DNA of 64,000 bases from Xanthomonas sp. CFBP 8443 (GCF_025666195.1 NZ_CP102592.1:558001-622000), one strand, 5' to 3'. Positions 28,656 to 40,107 are shown, counted from the first letter of the stretch. Notes: generated from the sequence alone by a model not told the origin. Made by a program: numbers and translations.

Positions 28656-28705
28656 CGTCGCGCACCGGTCCGCGCCGACCGAGGGTCAGCAGTAGGGCGG
28701 TGCGC

Positions 28706-29200
28706 TCAGGCGGCTTCCAGCGACGCGTGCAGCGGCGCGGGCAGCACTTCCAGCACGCGCTCGCGGATGCGCTGCGCGTAGCGCTCGGAGGTCATTTCCG
28801 GCATCGCGCGCAGGGCGTTCGCGATCGCCTGCAGCGTGGCCGCGTCCTCGCGCGCATCGCGCAACTGCTGCTGCAGCGGGCGCGAGGCCGGATGGCGCTG
28901 CAGTTGCAACAGGTCGAGCAGATACATGCGCGCGTTGAGCAGCGCGCGGCGCGGATCCGCTGGCGCCGCGGCCGGGGCTGCCGGAGCCGCGACCGGTGCG
29001 GCGGCGCGGCCATCATCCAGATAGCCCTGCTGCAAGAGCGCCTGCACGATCGCCGCGGCGTTGCTGCCGCCCAGCGCGGCCAATTCCTCGACGCTGCGCT
29101 GGCCATCGGCCAGGATCAGCACGCGCCGCTGGCGCATGTCCAGTGGCGCGGCGTGGGATTGCAGTGCCGCGAGGGCGAGGGCGGTCTTGCGCGGATGCAT
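28706..29200 (-). CDS. Hypothetical protein with a predicted winged-helix-like N-terminus
   Basis: A 164-aa protein I do not recognise. Residues 20-62 (DMRQRRVLILADGQRSVEELAALGGSNAAAIVQALLQQGYL) look like the short helix-turn-helix module that follows 'L.L.DG.RS..ELA' in various bacterial sensors. An Ala/Pro linker follows, and the C-terminal 90 residues form a Leu/Arg-rich helical region (MYLLDLLQLQRHPASRPLQQQLRDAREDAATLQAI). There is no signal peptide or membrane segment. The ribosome site is weak. A decayed copy of its 3' end lies just downstream. Confidence 0.65.
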   Translation of the reverse strand: MHPRKTALALAALQSHAAPLDMRQRRVLILADGQRSVEELAALGGSNAAAIVQALLQQGYLDDGRAAAPVAAPAAPAAAPADPRRALLNARMYLLDLLQLQRHPASRPLQQQLRDAREDAATLQAIANALRAMPEMTSERYAQRIRERVLEVLPAPLHASLEAA

Positions 29201-29425
29201 GGCAGTGGTACCGGAAGAGGCGCAGCTTCGCCTTTGGCGGTGAAACGCTGATGACAGGCGATGCGCGCTGCGCGGCGGCGAGTCGCGTGCGGGTACGAGG
29301 CGAGGCCAGTGTGAGGCGGGAAACTTCGTCTACGCACGGGTGTCGATGCCTTGCCTCCTGGGATGCCGGACGAATGCGATGCGCCGCATGTGCAGCAGCG
29401 TCCGCCGGCACCATCAACATCAACG

Positions 29426-29566
29426 CCACAACCACAACCACAACCACAACCACAACCACAGCGACAACGACAACGACAACGACAGCCAAGACCAATGCCA
29501 AGGCGCAGTTACAGCGCAGCCACGGGCACGGCTACGGCTAAGTCAAAGCCAAAGCCAAAGCCAAAG
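29426..29566. repeat. Hexanucleotide tandem repeats (CCACAA, GACAAC, CAAAGC)
   Basis: Three short tandem arrays in a row within the 29201-29688 spacer: CCACAA repeated about six times (29426-29460), CGACAA about three and a half times (29462-29484) and CAAAGC about four times (29544-29566). They are low-complexity and purine/pyrimidine-biased. The rest of the spacer holds no supported gene. Confidence 0.85.
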
Positions 29567-29688
29567 CTGCTGAGCCGGGTGGCGATAGCGAGGACGATGG
29601 CGGACCTGTGTCGTGATTCCGCAACGCCAGCCAGTGCATGCATCCGCCGCGCGCGCTAGCCTATGCGCTGCTCTTGCGAGGAACTGCG

Positions 29689-30348
29689 ATGAAGCCGACC
29701 CTGCCCGCCGCCGCATTGCTGCTGCTCGCGCTGAGCGCTTGCGACACATCGCCGCCAGCATCGCCGCCGTCGGCGTCAGCGCCCGCCGCGGCGAACGACG
29801 ACGCCTTGCCGCCGCCGCCACTGGACCAACCCGATACCGACGTGCCGCCGGCGCAGGCCCCGGCGGCGGCGATACCGCCGGAGATGGCGCCGGCCGAGCG
29901 CCAGCTGGCCCGCGCCGATGGCTACGGCGACCTGCGCCTGGGCATGAGCGCGGCGCAAGCGCGCACGGCATGGGGCGGCGAGCTCGACGGCCAGCCCGGT
30001 GAGCCTGGCGGCTGCTATGTCCTCAGGCCGCGCTGGGCCAAGGGCGGCAACGACTTCGGCCTGATGTTCGAAGCCGACAAGCTGGTGCGCTATGACGTGC
30101 GCACTCCCAAGGAGACCGCGCCGGGCGGCGGCAAGGTCGGCATGGACTTGGCGCAGCTGCGCGCGCTGTATGCCGGGCGCCTTGAGGAGCAGCCGCACAA
30201 GTACATCGAAGGCGGCAAGATCCTGCGCATCTCCAGCGCCGCCGCAGAGTCCGGCGTACTGGTGTTCGAGATCGACGCCGCGGGCAAGGCCAGCGCCTGG
30301 CGCGTCGGCCTGCCACCGCAGGTGGACTACGTCGAAGGCTGCGGCTAG
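29689..30348 (+). CDS. Hypothetical lipoprotein
   Basis: A 219-aa protein with a lipoprotein signal (MKPTLPAAALLLLALSAC, lipobox LSAC, lipidated Cys18), then a 60-residue Pro/Ala-rich tether. The globular part begins DGYGDLRLGMSAAQARTAWGGEL, the 'GIRLGMS..EV...WG' pattern common in small envelope lipoproteins. It has a conserved-looking pair of Cys (GGCYVLRP and a C-terminal VEGCG) that could form a disulfide, and a lysine-rich loop. GAGGAA lies eight bases before the ATG. I assign no function. Confidence 0.78.
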   Translation: MKPTLPAAALLLLALSACDTSPPASPPSASAPAAANDDALPPPPLDQPDTDVPPAQAPAAAIPPEMAPAERQLARADGYGDLRLGMSAAQARTAWGGELDGQPGEPGGCYVLRPRWAKGGNDFGLMFEADKLVRYDVRTPKETAPGGGKVGMDLAQLRALYAGRLEEQPHKYIEGGKILRISSAAAESGVLVFEIDAAGKASAWRVGLPPQVDYVEGCG

Positions 30349-30356
30349 CCGAGTCG

Positions 30357-30762
30357 CTGCAGGAGCGGCGCCGTCGCGAAGGGATATCGCGATGGATTTC
30401 ACGAAAGCGCGTTGGGGGCCGATGGTCCAGCTACCGGAGCCACTCCCACAGCGCACCCAGCCAGTGCAGCGGCTTGACCGGTGCCTAGTGCACGAGGACA
30501 AGCTGGTCGATCAGATCAGCGCGACTTTGTAGGAGCGGTTTCAACCGCGACAGATACCGCGACGAGACGACAGGCTTCGGTAGCAGTCGAGGCTGAAACC
30601 CCTCCCACAGTGCACCCAACCAGCGCACCGCGACTTTGCAGGAGCGGTTTCAACCGCGACAGGTACTGCGACGAGGCAACAGGATTCGGCAGCTGACTGG
30701 ACTGAGGCCCCCTTTACAGTCGCCGCAAGCCCCTGTGGGAGCGACTTCAGTCGCGACGAGCG
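30357..30762. repeat. Array of palindromic repeats (GTAGGAGCGGTTTCAACCGCGAC variants)
   Basis: The spacer before the antiporter gene holds at least five divergent copies of the TGTAGGAGCGG family: near 30357, 30529, 30590, 30638 and 30735. Most are variants with GGTTTCAACCGCGAC or GACTTCAGTCGCGAC centres. No gene is seen in 30349-30990. Confidence 0.82.
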
Positions 30763-30993
30763 AAGCGGTGGACCTGAAGCTCCAGGATGGCCGTCTGAAC
30801 TGAAGGCCCCAGGCCATCTCTAACCCTCTGCAATTGCGCCCTTCCAACCGGCCGGCGCCTTCACAAACATGGTTCCGGTTGGTTCGATTGGCTGCCGCAA
30901 CTTGCGCCAAGGCACCCGTTCGGCCGGGAAGACCGCCTGACCACCGATCGCCCCCCATTACCACGATGACGACCGCATCATCCGCGCTGCGCA

Positions 30994-30999
30994 TAGAAT
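30994..30999 (+). promoter_or_regulatory. Candidate -10 box of the CaCA antiporter gene
   Basis: TAGAAT about 30 bases before the start codon fits the TAnnnT -10 pattern; no clear -35 box is present. Confidence 0.3.
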
Positions 31000-31028
31000 C
31001 GCGCATCGTAACGGCGAGAGGATGGGCG

Positions 31029-31979
31029 ATGGCGAGCGCGATCGGCTTGGTGCTGGTGGGACTGCTGTTGCTGGCCTTGGGTGGCGACTCGATCGTCAAG
31101 GCGGCGTCGGGCCTGGCGCAGCGCTGCGGCGCCTCGCCGTTTGTGGCCGGCCTGCTGCTGGTGGCGTTCGGCACCTCGTTGCCGGAACTGGCGGTCAATG
31201 CGCGCGCCTACGCGGTCGGCGCGCAGGACCTGGCGCTTGGCAATGCGGTCGGCAGCAACCTGGCCAACCTGGGCCTGACCCTGGCGCTGGCCGCGCTGGC
31301 GGCGCCGCTGCTGGTGCGCACGCGGCTGCTGTCGCCGCTACTGGCGGTGCTGGCGGTGGCGACGCTGGCGCTGATCGGCTTCGGCCTGGATGGAGCGATC
31401 GCGCGCTGGGAAGGCGCGCTGCTGTTGCTGGGTTTCGTCGGCGTGCTGGTGTTCCTGTTGCGCCGCGCGCGCAGCGAGGACGCCGCGCGCCAGCTCGGCC
31501 TGTCCGGCTATGCGGTGACCCGTACCGCGCTCGGCCTGAATCTGCTGCGCCTGCTGATCGCGATCGTGCTGCTGTATTTCGGCGCCAAGCTCGTGGTCGA
31601 TGCGGCGCCGCGGCTCGGCGCCGCCTGGGGCCTGTCGCCGTTGTTGGTCGGCCTGCTGCCGGTCGCGATCGGCACCGCGCTGCCGGAAGCCGCCGCCGCG
31701 ATCGCCGCGGCGCGGCGCGGGCAGGGCGACATGGTGGTCGGGCACGTGCTCGGCTCCAGCCTGTTCAACCTGCTGGTGGTGATCGGCGGCATGGCGGCGC
31801 TGCGTCCGCTGCCGTTGCCGGCCTCGTTCGTGCGCCTGGAACTGCCGGCGGCGGTCGCGCTCAGCGTGGTGCTGTACCCGATGCTGCGCGGCGATATGCG
31901 CATCAGCCGCGGCGAAGGCGCGGTGCTGCTGGTCGCGTTCCTGGCTTGGGTGGGGCTGGAAGTGGCGTTGGTGAGCTGA
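31029..31979 (+). CDS. Ca2+:cation antiporter (CaCA/YrbG-like) membrane protein
   Basis: A 316-aa inner membrane exchanger with about ten transmembrane segments and the two inverted alpha repeats of the family: FGTSLPELAVNARAYAVG with GNAVGSNLANLGL, and IGTALPEAAAAIAAARRG with GHVLGSSLFNLLVV. The Glu in each (S/A)LPE motif is the ion-coordinating residue. YrbG-type proteins are predicted Na+/Ca2+ exchangers. The ATG at 31029 follows GAGAGGATGG. The first ATG at 31022 belongs to another frame. The gene stands alone, convergent to the Mrp operon. Confidence 0.9.
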   Translation: MASAIGLVLVGLLLLALGGDSIVKAASGLAQRCGASPFVAGLLLVAFGTSLPELAVNARAYAVGAQDLALGNAVGSNLANLGLTLALAALAAPLLVRTRLLSPLLAVLAVATLALIGFGLDGAIARWEGALLLLGFVGVLVFLLRRARSEDAARQLGLSGYAVTRTALGLNLLRLLIAIVLLYFGAKLVVDAAPRLGAAWGLSPLLVGLLPVAIGTALPEAAAAIAAARRGQGDMVVGHVLGSSLFNLLVVIGGMAALRPLPLPASFVRLELPAAVALSVVLYPMLRGDMRISRGEGAVLLVAFLAWVGLEVALVS

Positions 31980-31982
31980 GGC

Positions 31983-32006
31983 GGGACTCGGGACTCGGGA
32001 CTCGGA
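31983..32006. repeat. GGGACTC tandem repeat after the stop codon
   Basis: Three direct copies of the heptamer GGGACTC within four bases of the antiporter stop, the same arrangement as the GGGATTC repeat after the DUF808 gene. Confidence 0.75.
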
Positions 32007-32036
32007 AAAGCGGGGAGCCTGCCAGGCGATGCCACT

Positions 32037-32106
32037 TGTAGGAGCGGCTTCAGCCGCGACCGGGCGTTACCGGCAATGCCCGGTCGCGGCTGAAGCCGCT
32101 CCTACA
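32037..32106. terminator. Perfect long dyad between convergent operons (repeat pair acting as terminator)
   Basis: Two copies of TGTAGGAGCGGCTTCAGCCG in head-to-head orientation make a stem of about 29 pairs extending through CGCGACCGGGC around a small GTTACCGGCAAT loop. It sits between the 3' ends of the CaCA antiporter gene and the Mrp operon, so it would stop or stabilise transcripts from both sides. There is no U-tract. Confidence 0.6.
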
Positions 32107-32144
32107 GGATCGCGCCAACCGCGGCACAGCCAGGTCGGAATCTT

Positions 32145-32516
32145 CTAGCGCTCGTCCTGCTGCGCCGGCGGCGGCAGCCCTTCCTTGTCGGCGTGGTCGC
32201 TGCCCGGCACCTGCGGCCGCTGTTCCATCATCAGCGACAGTGCGGCCTTGGCCATCATGTGCGCGCTGATCGGGGCGGTGATGAACAGGAACGCGGTGAT
32301 CAGCAGTTCGCGCGGTTGCGGATCCTGGCCCAGGAACAGGTGGTAGCCGACCGAGGCCAGCAGCACGCAGCCCACGCCCAGGGTGCTGGCCTTGGTCGGC
32401 GCGTGCAGGCGCTTGAAGAAGTCCGACAGCTTCACCAGCCCCAGCGCGCCGAGCAGGATGAAGAAGCAGCCGACGATCAGCAGCAGCGACAGCCCGACCT
32501 GCAGCAGCCCGATCAT
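32145..32516 (-). CDS. mrpG: Mrp/Pha cation:proton antiporter subunit G
   Basis: A 123-aa small membrane subunit with three transmembrane segments. The motif LGALGLVKLSDFFKRLHAPTKASTLGVGCVLLAS is the MnhG/PhaG signature (R-L-H-A-P-T-K-A-x-T-L-G). A charged, Pro-rich cytoplasmic tail ends the protein. Its ATG overlaps the subunit F stop (ATGA). It is the last gene of the six-gene operon, which exchanges Na+ or K+ for protons and supports pH and salt tolerance. Confidence 0.93.
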   Translation of the reverse strand: MIGLLQVGLSLLLIVGCFFILLGALGLVKLSDFFKRLHAPTKASTLGVGCVLLASVGYHLFLGQDPQPRELLITAFLFITAPISAHMMAKAALSLMMEQRPQVPGSDHADKEGLPPPAQQDER

Positions 32517-32797
32517 TCGACGATGTCCCGGCGCAGCACGAACTTGCTCAGCACCACGGTGCTGCCGAAGCCGAGCATGGCGATCACCAGCGCGGCCTCG
32601 AAATAGATCGGCGAATCCAGGTACATGCCGAACAGCATCAGTTCGGCGATCGCGGTCACCGACAGCGTGTCCAGCGCCAGGATGCGGTCGGGCACCGTCG
32701 GCCCGCGCAGCAGCCGCCACAGCGCCAGCAGCATCGCCAGCCCCACCACGTGCATGCATACGGCGATGGTGCCCTCGATGAACATGTGGCCGGTCAT
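32513..32797 (-). CDS. mrpF: Mrp/Pha cation:proton antiporter subunit F
   Basis: A 94-aa subunit with three transmembrane segments and the MnhF/PhaF core RLLRGPTVPDRILALDTLSVTAIA (G-P-T-x-x-D-R-I-x-A-x-D). It overlaps subunit E (stop/start ATGA) upstream and subunit G downstream, so it is tightly coupled in translation. Confidence 0.93.
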   Translation of the reverse strand: MTGHMFIEGTIAVCMHVVGLAMLLALWRLLRGPTVPDRILALDTLSVTAIAELMLFGMYLDSPIYFEAALVIAMLGFGSTVVLSKFVLRRDIVE

Positions 32798-33294
32798 GGG
32801 AAGATCTCCATCAGGGGCGCTTCGTAGCGCGTCTTGATCTGCCGGATCACGGTCTCGGCGTCGTCCAGGTGCAGCACGTGCACCAGCAGATACTTGCGGT
32901 CGTCCGACAGCGCCGCCGACACCGTGCCCGGGGTCAGCGTGATCATGCTGGTCAGCGCGGCGATGCCGTGGATGTTGGCGATGTCCAGCGGCACCCAGAT
33001 GAAACCGGGATGGATCCGCGATTCCGGGCCCAGCACCTGCAGCGCCACCACCACGTTGGAGCGCACGATGTCCCAGGCGACCACGCACAGCATCTTCGGC
33101 ACCGGGCGCAGCGAGCCGATGCGCGCGAACTCGCGGTCCAGGCGCGCGGCGAACAGCGGCACCGCCACGCCCAGCAGCGCGCCCAGCAGCACCTGGGCCA
33201 GGCTGAAGCTGTCGCTCATCAGCAGCCAGAACACGGTGACGGTGACGCTCAGCGGCCACGAAGGGAACAGGCGGCGCAACCAGGAACGGCGCAT
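32794..33294 (-). CDS. mrpE: Mrp/Pha cation:proton antiporter subunit E
   Basis: A 166-aa subunit: N-terminal transmembrane hairpin (FPSWPLSVTVTVFWLLMSDSFSLAQVLLGALLGVAVPLF) and a conserved ANIHGIAALTSMITLTPGTVSAALS region followed by LLVHVLHLDDAE, the MnhE/PhaE signatures. It begins two bases after the subunit D stop (TGACATG) and overlaps subunit F. Confidence 0.92.
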   Translation of the reverse strand: MRRSWLRRLFPSWPLSVTVTVFWLLMSDSFSLAQVLLGALLGVAVPLFAARLDREFARIGSLRPVPKMLCVVAWDIVRSNVVVALQVLGPESRIHPGFIWVPLDIANIHGIAALTSMITLTPGTVSAALSDDRKYLLVHVLHLDDAETVIRQIKTRYEAPLMEIFP

Positions 33295-33295
33295 G

Positions 33296-34858
33296 TCAGG
33301 GCTCCCGCAGTGCCGGCGCGACGGCGCGCAGCTGGGTGGCGTAATCGGCCGGGCGCAGCAGCTGCGCCGCGGCGGCCTCGGTATAGCGCAGCATCGGCCC
33401 GGCGGCGATGGTCATCGCCACGCCGTAGCCGAGCAGCAGCAGCGTCGCCGCGGTTTCCAGCGGCCGCGCGCGCGCCTTGCGCGGTTGCGGCTGCGGCCGC
33501 TGTTCGAGGCTGTCGTCGTCGAGGCGCTGGTCGCCCGGCACGCGCCAGAACAGGCGCACGCCGGCGCGGGTCAGGCCCATGATCACCATCAGGCTGCTGA
33601 GCAGCACCGCGGCCCACACCGGGCCGACGTTGGCCGCCGGCGTGGCGCCGAGGATCGCGACCTTGGCCAGGAACCCGGACAGCGGCGGCAGGCCGGCGAT
33701 CGACACCGCTGCGATCAGGAACAGCACGCCGGGCACGGTCTTGCCCGGCAGCGGCGCGATCACTTCCTTGCGGTCGCTGGCGTCGCCGCGGCGGCGCCGG
33801 ATCAGGTCGGCGATCAGGAACAGCGCCGCGGCGACGAAGCTGCTGTGCGTCAGGTAGTACAGGCCGGCGCCGAGCGTGCCCGGCGCGTCCAGCGCGAAGG
33901 CGATGAACAGCGTCGCCGCCGACACGATCACCAGATAGCCGACCAGCACCCGCAGGCGCACCGCGGCCAGCACCCCGAGCGCGGCCAGCAGCAGCGTGCC
34001 GACGCCCAGCCACAGCAGCCAGTCGCGGCCGTAGCCGGCCAGCGCCTGCGCCTGGTTGCCCAGGATCAGCGTGCTGACCCGCAGTACCGCGTACAGCCCG
34101 ACCTTGGTCATGATCACGAACAGCGCCGCCACTGGCGCCGGCGCCCGCGCATAGGTTTCCGGCAGCCACAGGTACAGCGGCAGCAGCGCGGCCTTGGCGC
34201 AGAACACCAGCAGCAACAGGCCGAAGCTGGCCTTGATCAGGCGCAGGTTCTCCGGCGGCGCCTGCGCGATGCGCTGCGACAGCTCGGCCATGTTCAGCGA
34301 GCCGAGCAACGCGTACAGCAGGCCCAGCGCGATCAGGAACAGGGTGGAGGAGGTGACGTTGAACACCACGTAGTGGAAGCCCACGCGCAGGCGCAGGCCG
34401 CGCCCGCCGCTGAGCAGCAGGCCGTAGGAGGCGATCAGCATCACCTCGAAGAACACGAACAGGTTGAACACGTCGCCGGTCAGGAACGCGCCGTTGAGGC
34501 CGACCAGCTGGAACTGGAACAGCGCGTGGAAGTGCGGCGCGCGCCGGTCCCAGCCGGCGCAGGCGTGCAGCAGGCAGGCCGCGGCGAGCAGGGTGGTGGT
34601 CAATAGCATCCACGCCGACAGGCGGTCGGCCATCAGCGCGATGCCCAGCCGCGAAGGCCAGTCGCCGAGCAGGTACACCTGCACCTGGCCGTCGCCGGCG
34701 CGCACGAACAGCGCGATCACCGCCGCCGCCAGCGCCGCCATCGACGTCCACGCCACCGCGCGGCGCACGTGGCGTCCGTAGCGGCGGTGCTCGACGAACA
34801 GCGACAGCGCGGCGCCGAGCAGCGGGATCAGGATCGGCAGGATCACCAGGTGGTTCAT
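33296..34858 (-). CDS. mrpD: Mrp/Pha cation:proton antiporter subunit D
   Basis: A 520-aa proton-translocating subunit of the NuoL/M/N-related family with about 14 transmembrane segments. The Glu-bearing helix FVFFEVMLIASYGLLLSGG and the Lys-bearing helix ASFGLLLLVFCAKAALLPLYLWLPETYARAPAPVAALF, with its LPETYA motif, correspond to the conserved Glu and Lys of the proton path. A Glu/Gln-rich cytoplasmic loop (DDDSLEQRPQPQPRKAR) near residue 440 precedes the last helices. Its start overlaps the subunit C stop. Confidence 0.94.
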   Translation of the reverse strand: MNHLVILPILIPLLGAALSLFVEHRRYGRHVRRAVAWTSMAALAAAVIALFVRAGDGQVQVYLLGDWPSRLGIALMADRLSAWMLLTTTLLAAACLLHACAGWDRRAPHFHALFQFQLVGLNGAFLTGDVFNLFVFFEVMLIASYGLLLSGGRGLRLRVGFHYVVFNVTSSTLFLIALGLLYALLGSLNMAELSQRIAQAPPENLRLIKASFGLLLLVFCAKAALLPLYLWLPETYARAPAPVAALFVIMTKVGLYAVLRVSTLILGNQAQALAGYGRDWLLWLGVGTLLLAALGVLAAVRLRVLVGYLVIVSAATLFIAFALDAPGTLGAGLYYLTHSSFVAAALFLIADLIRRRRGDASDRKEVIAPLPGKTVPGVLFLIAAVSIAGLPPLSGFLAKVAILGATPAANVGPVWAAVLLSSLMVIMGLTRAGVRLFWRVPGDQRLDDDSLEQRPQPQPRKARARPLETAATLLLLGYGVAMTIAAGPMLRYTEAAAAQLLRPADYATQLRAVAPALREP

Positions 34859-35213
34859 AGCGCGCTGCCGCCATCGTGATCGACGCGCGCATCGACATGG
34901 TCGCTGCGGTTGTCGCCGCGGCTGCGCATCGCCAGCACGATGCTGACCGCGGTCATCGCGAAGGCGATCACGATCGCGGTCAGCACCAGCGCCTGCGGCA
35001 GCGGATCGGCGTGCTCGGCCAGGGTCGGCGCGATGCCGTCGCGCAGCACCGGCGCCTTGCCCTGCACCAGCCGCCCGCCGGCGAAGATCAGCAGGTTGGT
35101 GGCGTAGGACAGCACGGTCATGCCCAGGATCACGTCGAAGCTGCGCGCACGCAGCAGCAGGTATACGCCGACCGCGGTCAGCACGCCGATGGCGCTCGCC
35201 AGTGCCAGTTCCA

Positions 35214-35214
<1 letters not shown>
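34855..35214 (-). CDS. mrpC: Mrp/Pha cation:proton antiporter subunit C
   Basis: A 119-aa NuoK-like subunit with three transmembrane segments: ALASAIGVLTAVGVYLLLRARSFDVILGMTVLSYATNLLIFAGG, then DPLPQALVLTAIVIAFAMTAVSIVLAMR, the conserved DPLPQALVLTAIVI motif of MnhC/PhaC. The C-terminus is short and charged (SDHVDARVDHDGG). Its ATG shares one base with the subunit AB stop (TGATG). Confidence 0.93.
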
Positions 35215-38045
<2,831 letters not shown>

Positions 38046-38216
38046 GCAGGGAATGCGAGATTCGCGAGCAGGAGCCCGAGTGTAACAGGCGCATCCCGGC
38101 GCTGGCCTGCGATGGTGGTCTGCGCATGCGAGGTCATTGCGCCACGATAGCGCAGGCAGGGTGATGCGTTTGCGAGCGCCGCGCCGCAGGCATTGGGCGT
38201 GGCGGCGCGCGCTCGC

Positions 38217-38222
38217 TATGCT
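38217..38222 (+). promoter_or_regulatory. Candidate -10 box directly before a start codon (possible leaderless mRNA)
   Basis: TATGCT ends six bases before the ATG at 38229, so transcription would start at or next to the A of the start codon. Confidence 0.35.
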
Positions 38223-38228
38223 TGTGCG

Positions 38229-39146
38229 ATGACCGACGCGCCTGCCATTGCCGCTTCCTCCACGCTTGCACACGATCCGGGCGGGCGCGTGGCGCTGCTG
38301 TTCGGCGGCAGCGGCCAGATCGGCGAGCGCGTGGTGCAGGGCTTGCTGGCCGCCGGCTGGCAGGTGCATGCGTTCTCGCGCAAGCCGCAGCCGCCGCGCG
38401 ATGGCCTGCATTGGCATCTGGGCGAACTGGGAGCGCTGCAGGCGCCGCCGCTGCAGGCCGATGCGATCTTCAGTTGCGGGCCGTTGGATGCGTTCGCCGA
38501 TTGGTACCGGCGCACGCCGCTGTCCGCGCCGCGCGTGGTTGCGTTTGGTTCCACCAGTCTGGAGGTCAAGCGCGATTCGCTGGACGCCGCCGAGCGCGAC
38601 GTCGCGCGGCGCCTGCGCGAGGCCGAGGCCACGCTGTTCGCCGTCGCCGCCGAGCGCGCCGCCGCCGCCACCGTGCTGCGCCCGACCCTGGTCTACGGCG
38701 CCGGCCGCGACCGCACGCTGAGCGCGATCGCGGCCCTGGCGCAGCGCAGCGGCTGGTTCGTGCTGCCGCGCAGCGCGCAAGGCCTGCGTCAGCCGGTGCA
38801 CGTGCAGGACCTGGCCGAGGCGGCGCTGGCGGTGCTGGCGCATCCGGCCACGCATGGCCGCAGCTATGCGCTGGGTGGCGGCGAGGTGCTCAGTTATCGC
38901 GAAATGGTGCGGCGGGTGCTGGCCGCATTGCAGCCGCCTGCGCGGCTGCTGTCGCTGCCGCATGCGGTGTTCGCGCTGGCCCTGCGCATCGCCCATGCCG
39001 GCGGCCGCCTGCGCGGCATGAACCGCGCCGCGCTGCAGCGCATGGGCGAGGACCTGGTGTTCGACCTGGCGCCGGCGCAGCGCGATTTCGGCTATGCGCC
39101 GCGCGCGTTCGCGCCCGATGCGGCGATGCTAGGTTTGCCGCGCTGA
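38229..39146 (+). CDS. NAD(P)-binding epimerase/reductase-like protein
   Basis: A 305-aa Rossmann-fold protein of the extended/atypical SDR group. The cofactor turn reads LLFGGSGQIGERVVQGLLAAGW (GGSGQIG), the middle region reads VVAFGSTSLEVKRDSLDAAERDVARRL, and a TVLRPTLVYGAGRDRTL motif follows (the R-P-T-x-x-Y-G-x-G region of NAD-dependent epimerases). The YxxxK motif is not in its usual position, so it may act as a non-classical reductase or binding protein. The substrate is unknown. The ATG at 38229 lies six bases after a -10-like box and has no Shine-Dalgarno sequence, consistent with a leaderless message. Confidence 0.82.
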   Translation: MTDAPAIAASSTLAHDPGGRVALLFGGSGQIGERVVQGLLAAGWQVHAFSRKPQPPRDGLHWHLGELGALQAPPLQADAIFSCGPLDAFADWYRRTPLSAPRVVAFGSTSLEVKRDSLDAAERDVARRLREAEATLFAVAAERAAAATVLRPTLVYGAGRDRTLSAIAALAQRSGWFVLPRSAQGLRQPVHVQDLAEAALAVLAHPATHGRSYALGGGEVLSYREMVRRVLAALQPPARLLSLPHAVFALALRIAHAGGRLRGMNRAALQRMGEDLVFDLAPAQRDFGYAPRAFAPDAAMLGLPR

Positions 39147-39171
39147 GGCAGACGCAGACGCGGCGCCTGGC

Positions 39172-39654
39172 TCAGTAGCGCCAGCCCATGCGCCGATAGA
39201 CCTTGGCCAGCACCCAGGCCGGTCCGATCAGCAGATACACCAGGTCGGTGAGGAAGCTGGGCTTGTGGCCTTCCAGCTTATGCCCGACGAACTGCGCGAT
39301 CCAGGCCACCACGAACACGCCCAGCGCCAGCCACAGCAGGCCGTGCAGGCCGAGGTGCGCCTCCAGCAGCCGGCACAGGCAGCCGCAGAAGAAGAACGCC
39401 GCCAGCATGCCGTAGCCCAGCGGCCGCGACAGCCGGTTGTAGAACATCCACGCCGCGAACATGCCCAGCGCCGCCCACAGCCCGCTCTGGAACCAGCTGC
39501 CGCCGACCGGGATGCACCACAGCAGCGCCACCACCGACCACAGGATCGCCGGCACCGCCAGCACATGGATGCGCTGGTTGGCGACATTGCGGTGATCGTC
39601 GGAATAGCTGGCGAAGTAGCGGTCGATCGGGCGCGCGTAGGCGGTGGTATCCAT
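39172..39654 (-). CDS. DUF962/Mpo1-like membrane protein
   Basis: A 160-aa integral membrane protein. The N-terminal block RYFASYSDDHRNVANQRIHVLAVPAILWS and the C-terminal block WIAQFVGHKLEGHKPSFLTDLVYLLIGPAWVLAKVYRRMGW are the two conserved His-bearing motifs of the DUF962/YGL010w family. Yeast Mpo1 of this family is an Fe(II) dioxygenase for 2-hydroxy fatty acid alpha-oxidation, and both His motifs are present here. Four transmembrane segments. GGAGGGAAG precedes the ATG at 39654; upstream in-frame sequence is Arg/Ser-rich and unlikely. Confidence 0.9.
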   Translation of the reverse strand: MDTTAYARPIDRYFASYSDDHRNVANQRIHVLAVPAILWSVVALLWCIPVGGSWFQSGLWAALGMFAAWMFYNRLSRPLGYGMLAAFFFCGCLCRLLEAHLGLHGLLWLALGVFVVAWIAQFVGHKLEGHKPSFLTDLVYLLIGPAWVLAKVYRRMGWRY

Positions 39655-40107
39655 CTTCCCTCCCAGGAACCGGGCCAGCATAGCGCCATCGGCGTGGCGA
39701 TGCGGAGACGGCGGTGCGGGTCGGAGCCGCCCGAAATCCGGTGGGAGCGACTTCAGTCGCGACGAACGAAGCGCTGGATATCCGCGACTGGAAAAGCGTC
39801 GGGCTGAAGCCCTTCTACAAGGCAAGCACATCGAAGCCCAGCATCGACTGCGCTTGCGCAAGGGCTGTTGCGGATTTTGCGTTGTCCCTTGCTCCGGGGC
39901 GACGCCATCGGGTGGTCCAGAAGGCCATCCCCCATAGATTGCCGCGCTTCCTGGATGATCATGTGATGCGGCTTGCTGTGGGACCGCTGGCGTCGCCTGT
40001 GTCGCTGTGGGGCTCTTATCGTCTGGGTATCGCCTACTTACCGGCCCCCGAAGCGACCATGATGGAAGTCCTGGTCTATTCGGTTGTGAATTCCAGAGCC
40101 GTTACAG
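39655..40107. other. Spacer with one palindromic repeat
   Basis: 450 bases between two minus-strand genes. A degenerate copy of the repeat family (GTGGGAGCGACTTCAGTCGCGAC) lies at 39740-39762. Otherwise I see no gene; a long plus-strand open frame here has no ribosome site or domain signal. Confidence 0.6.
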
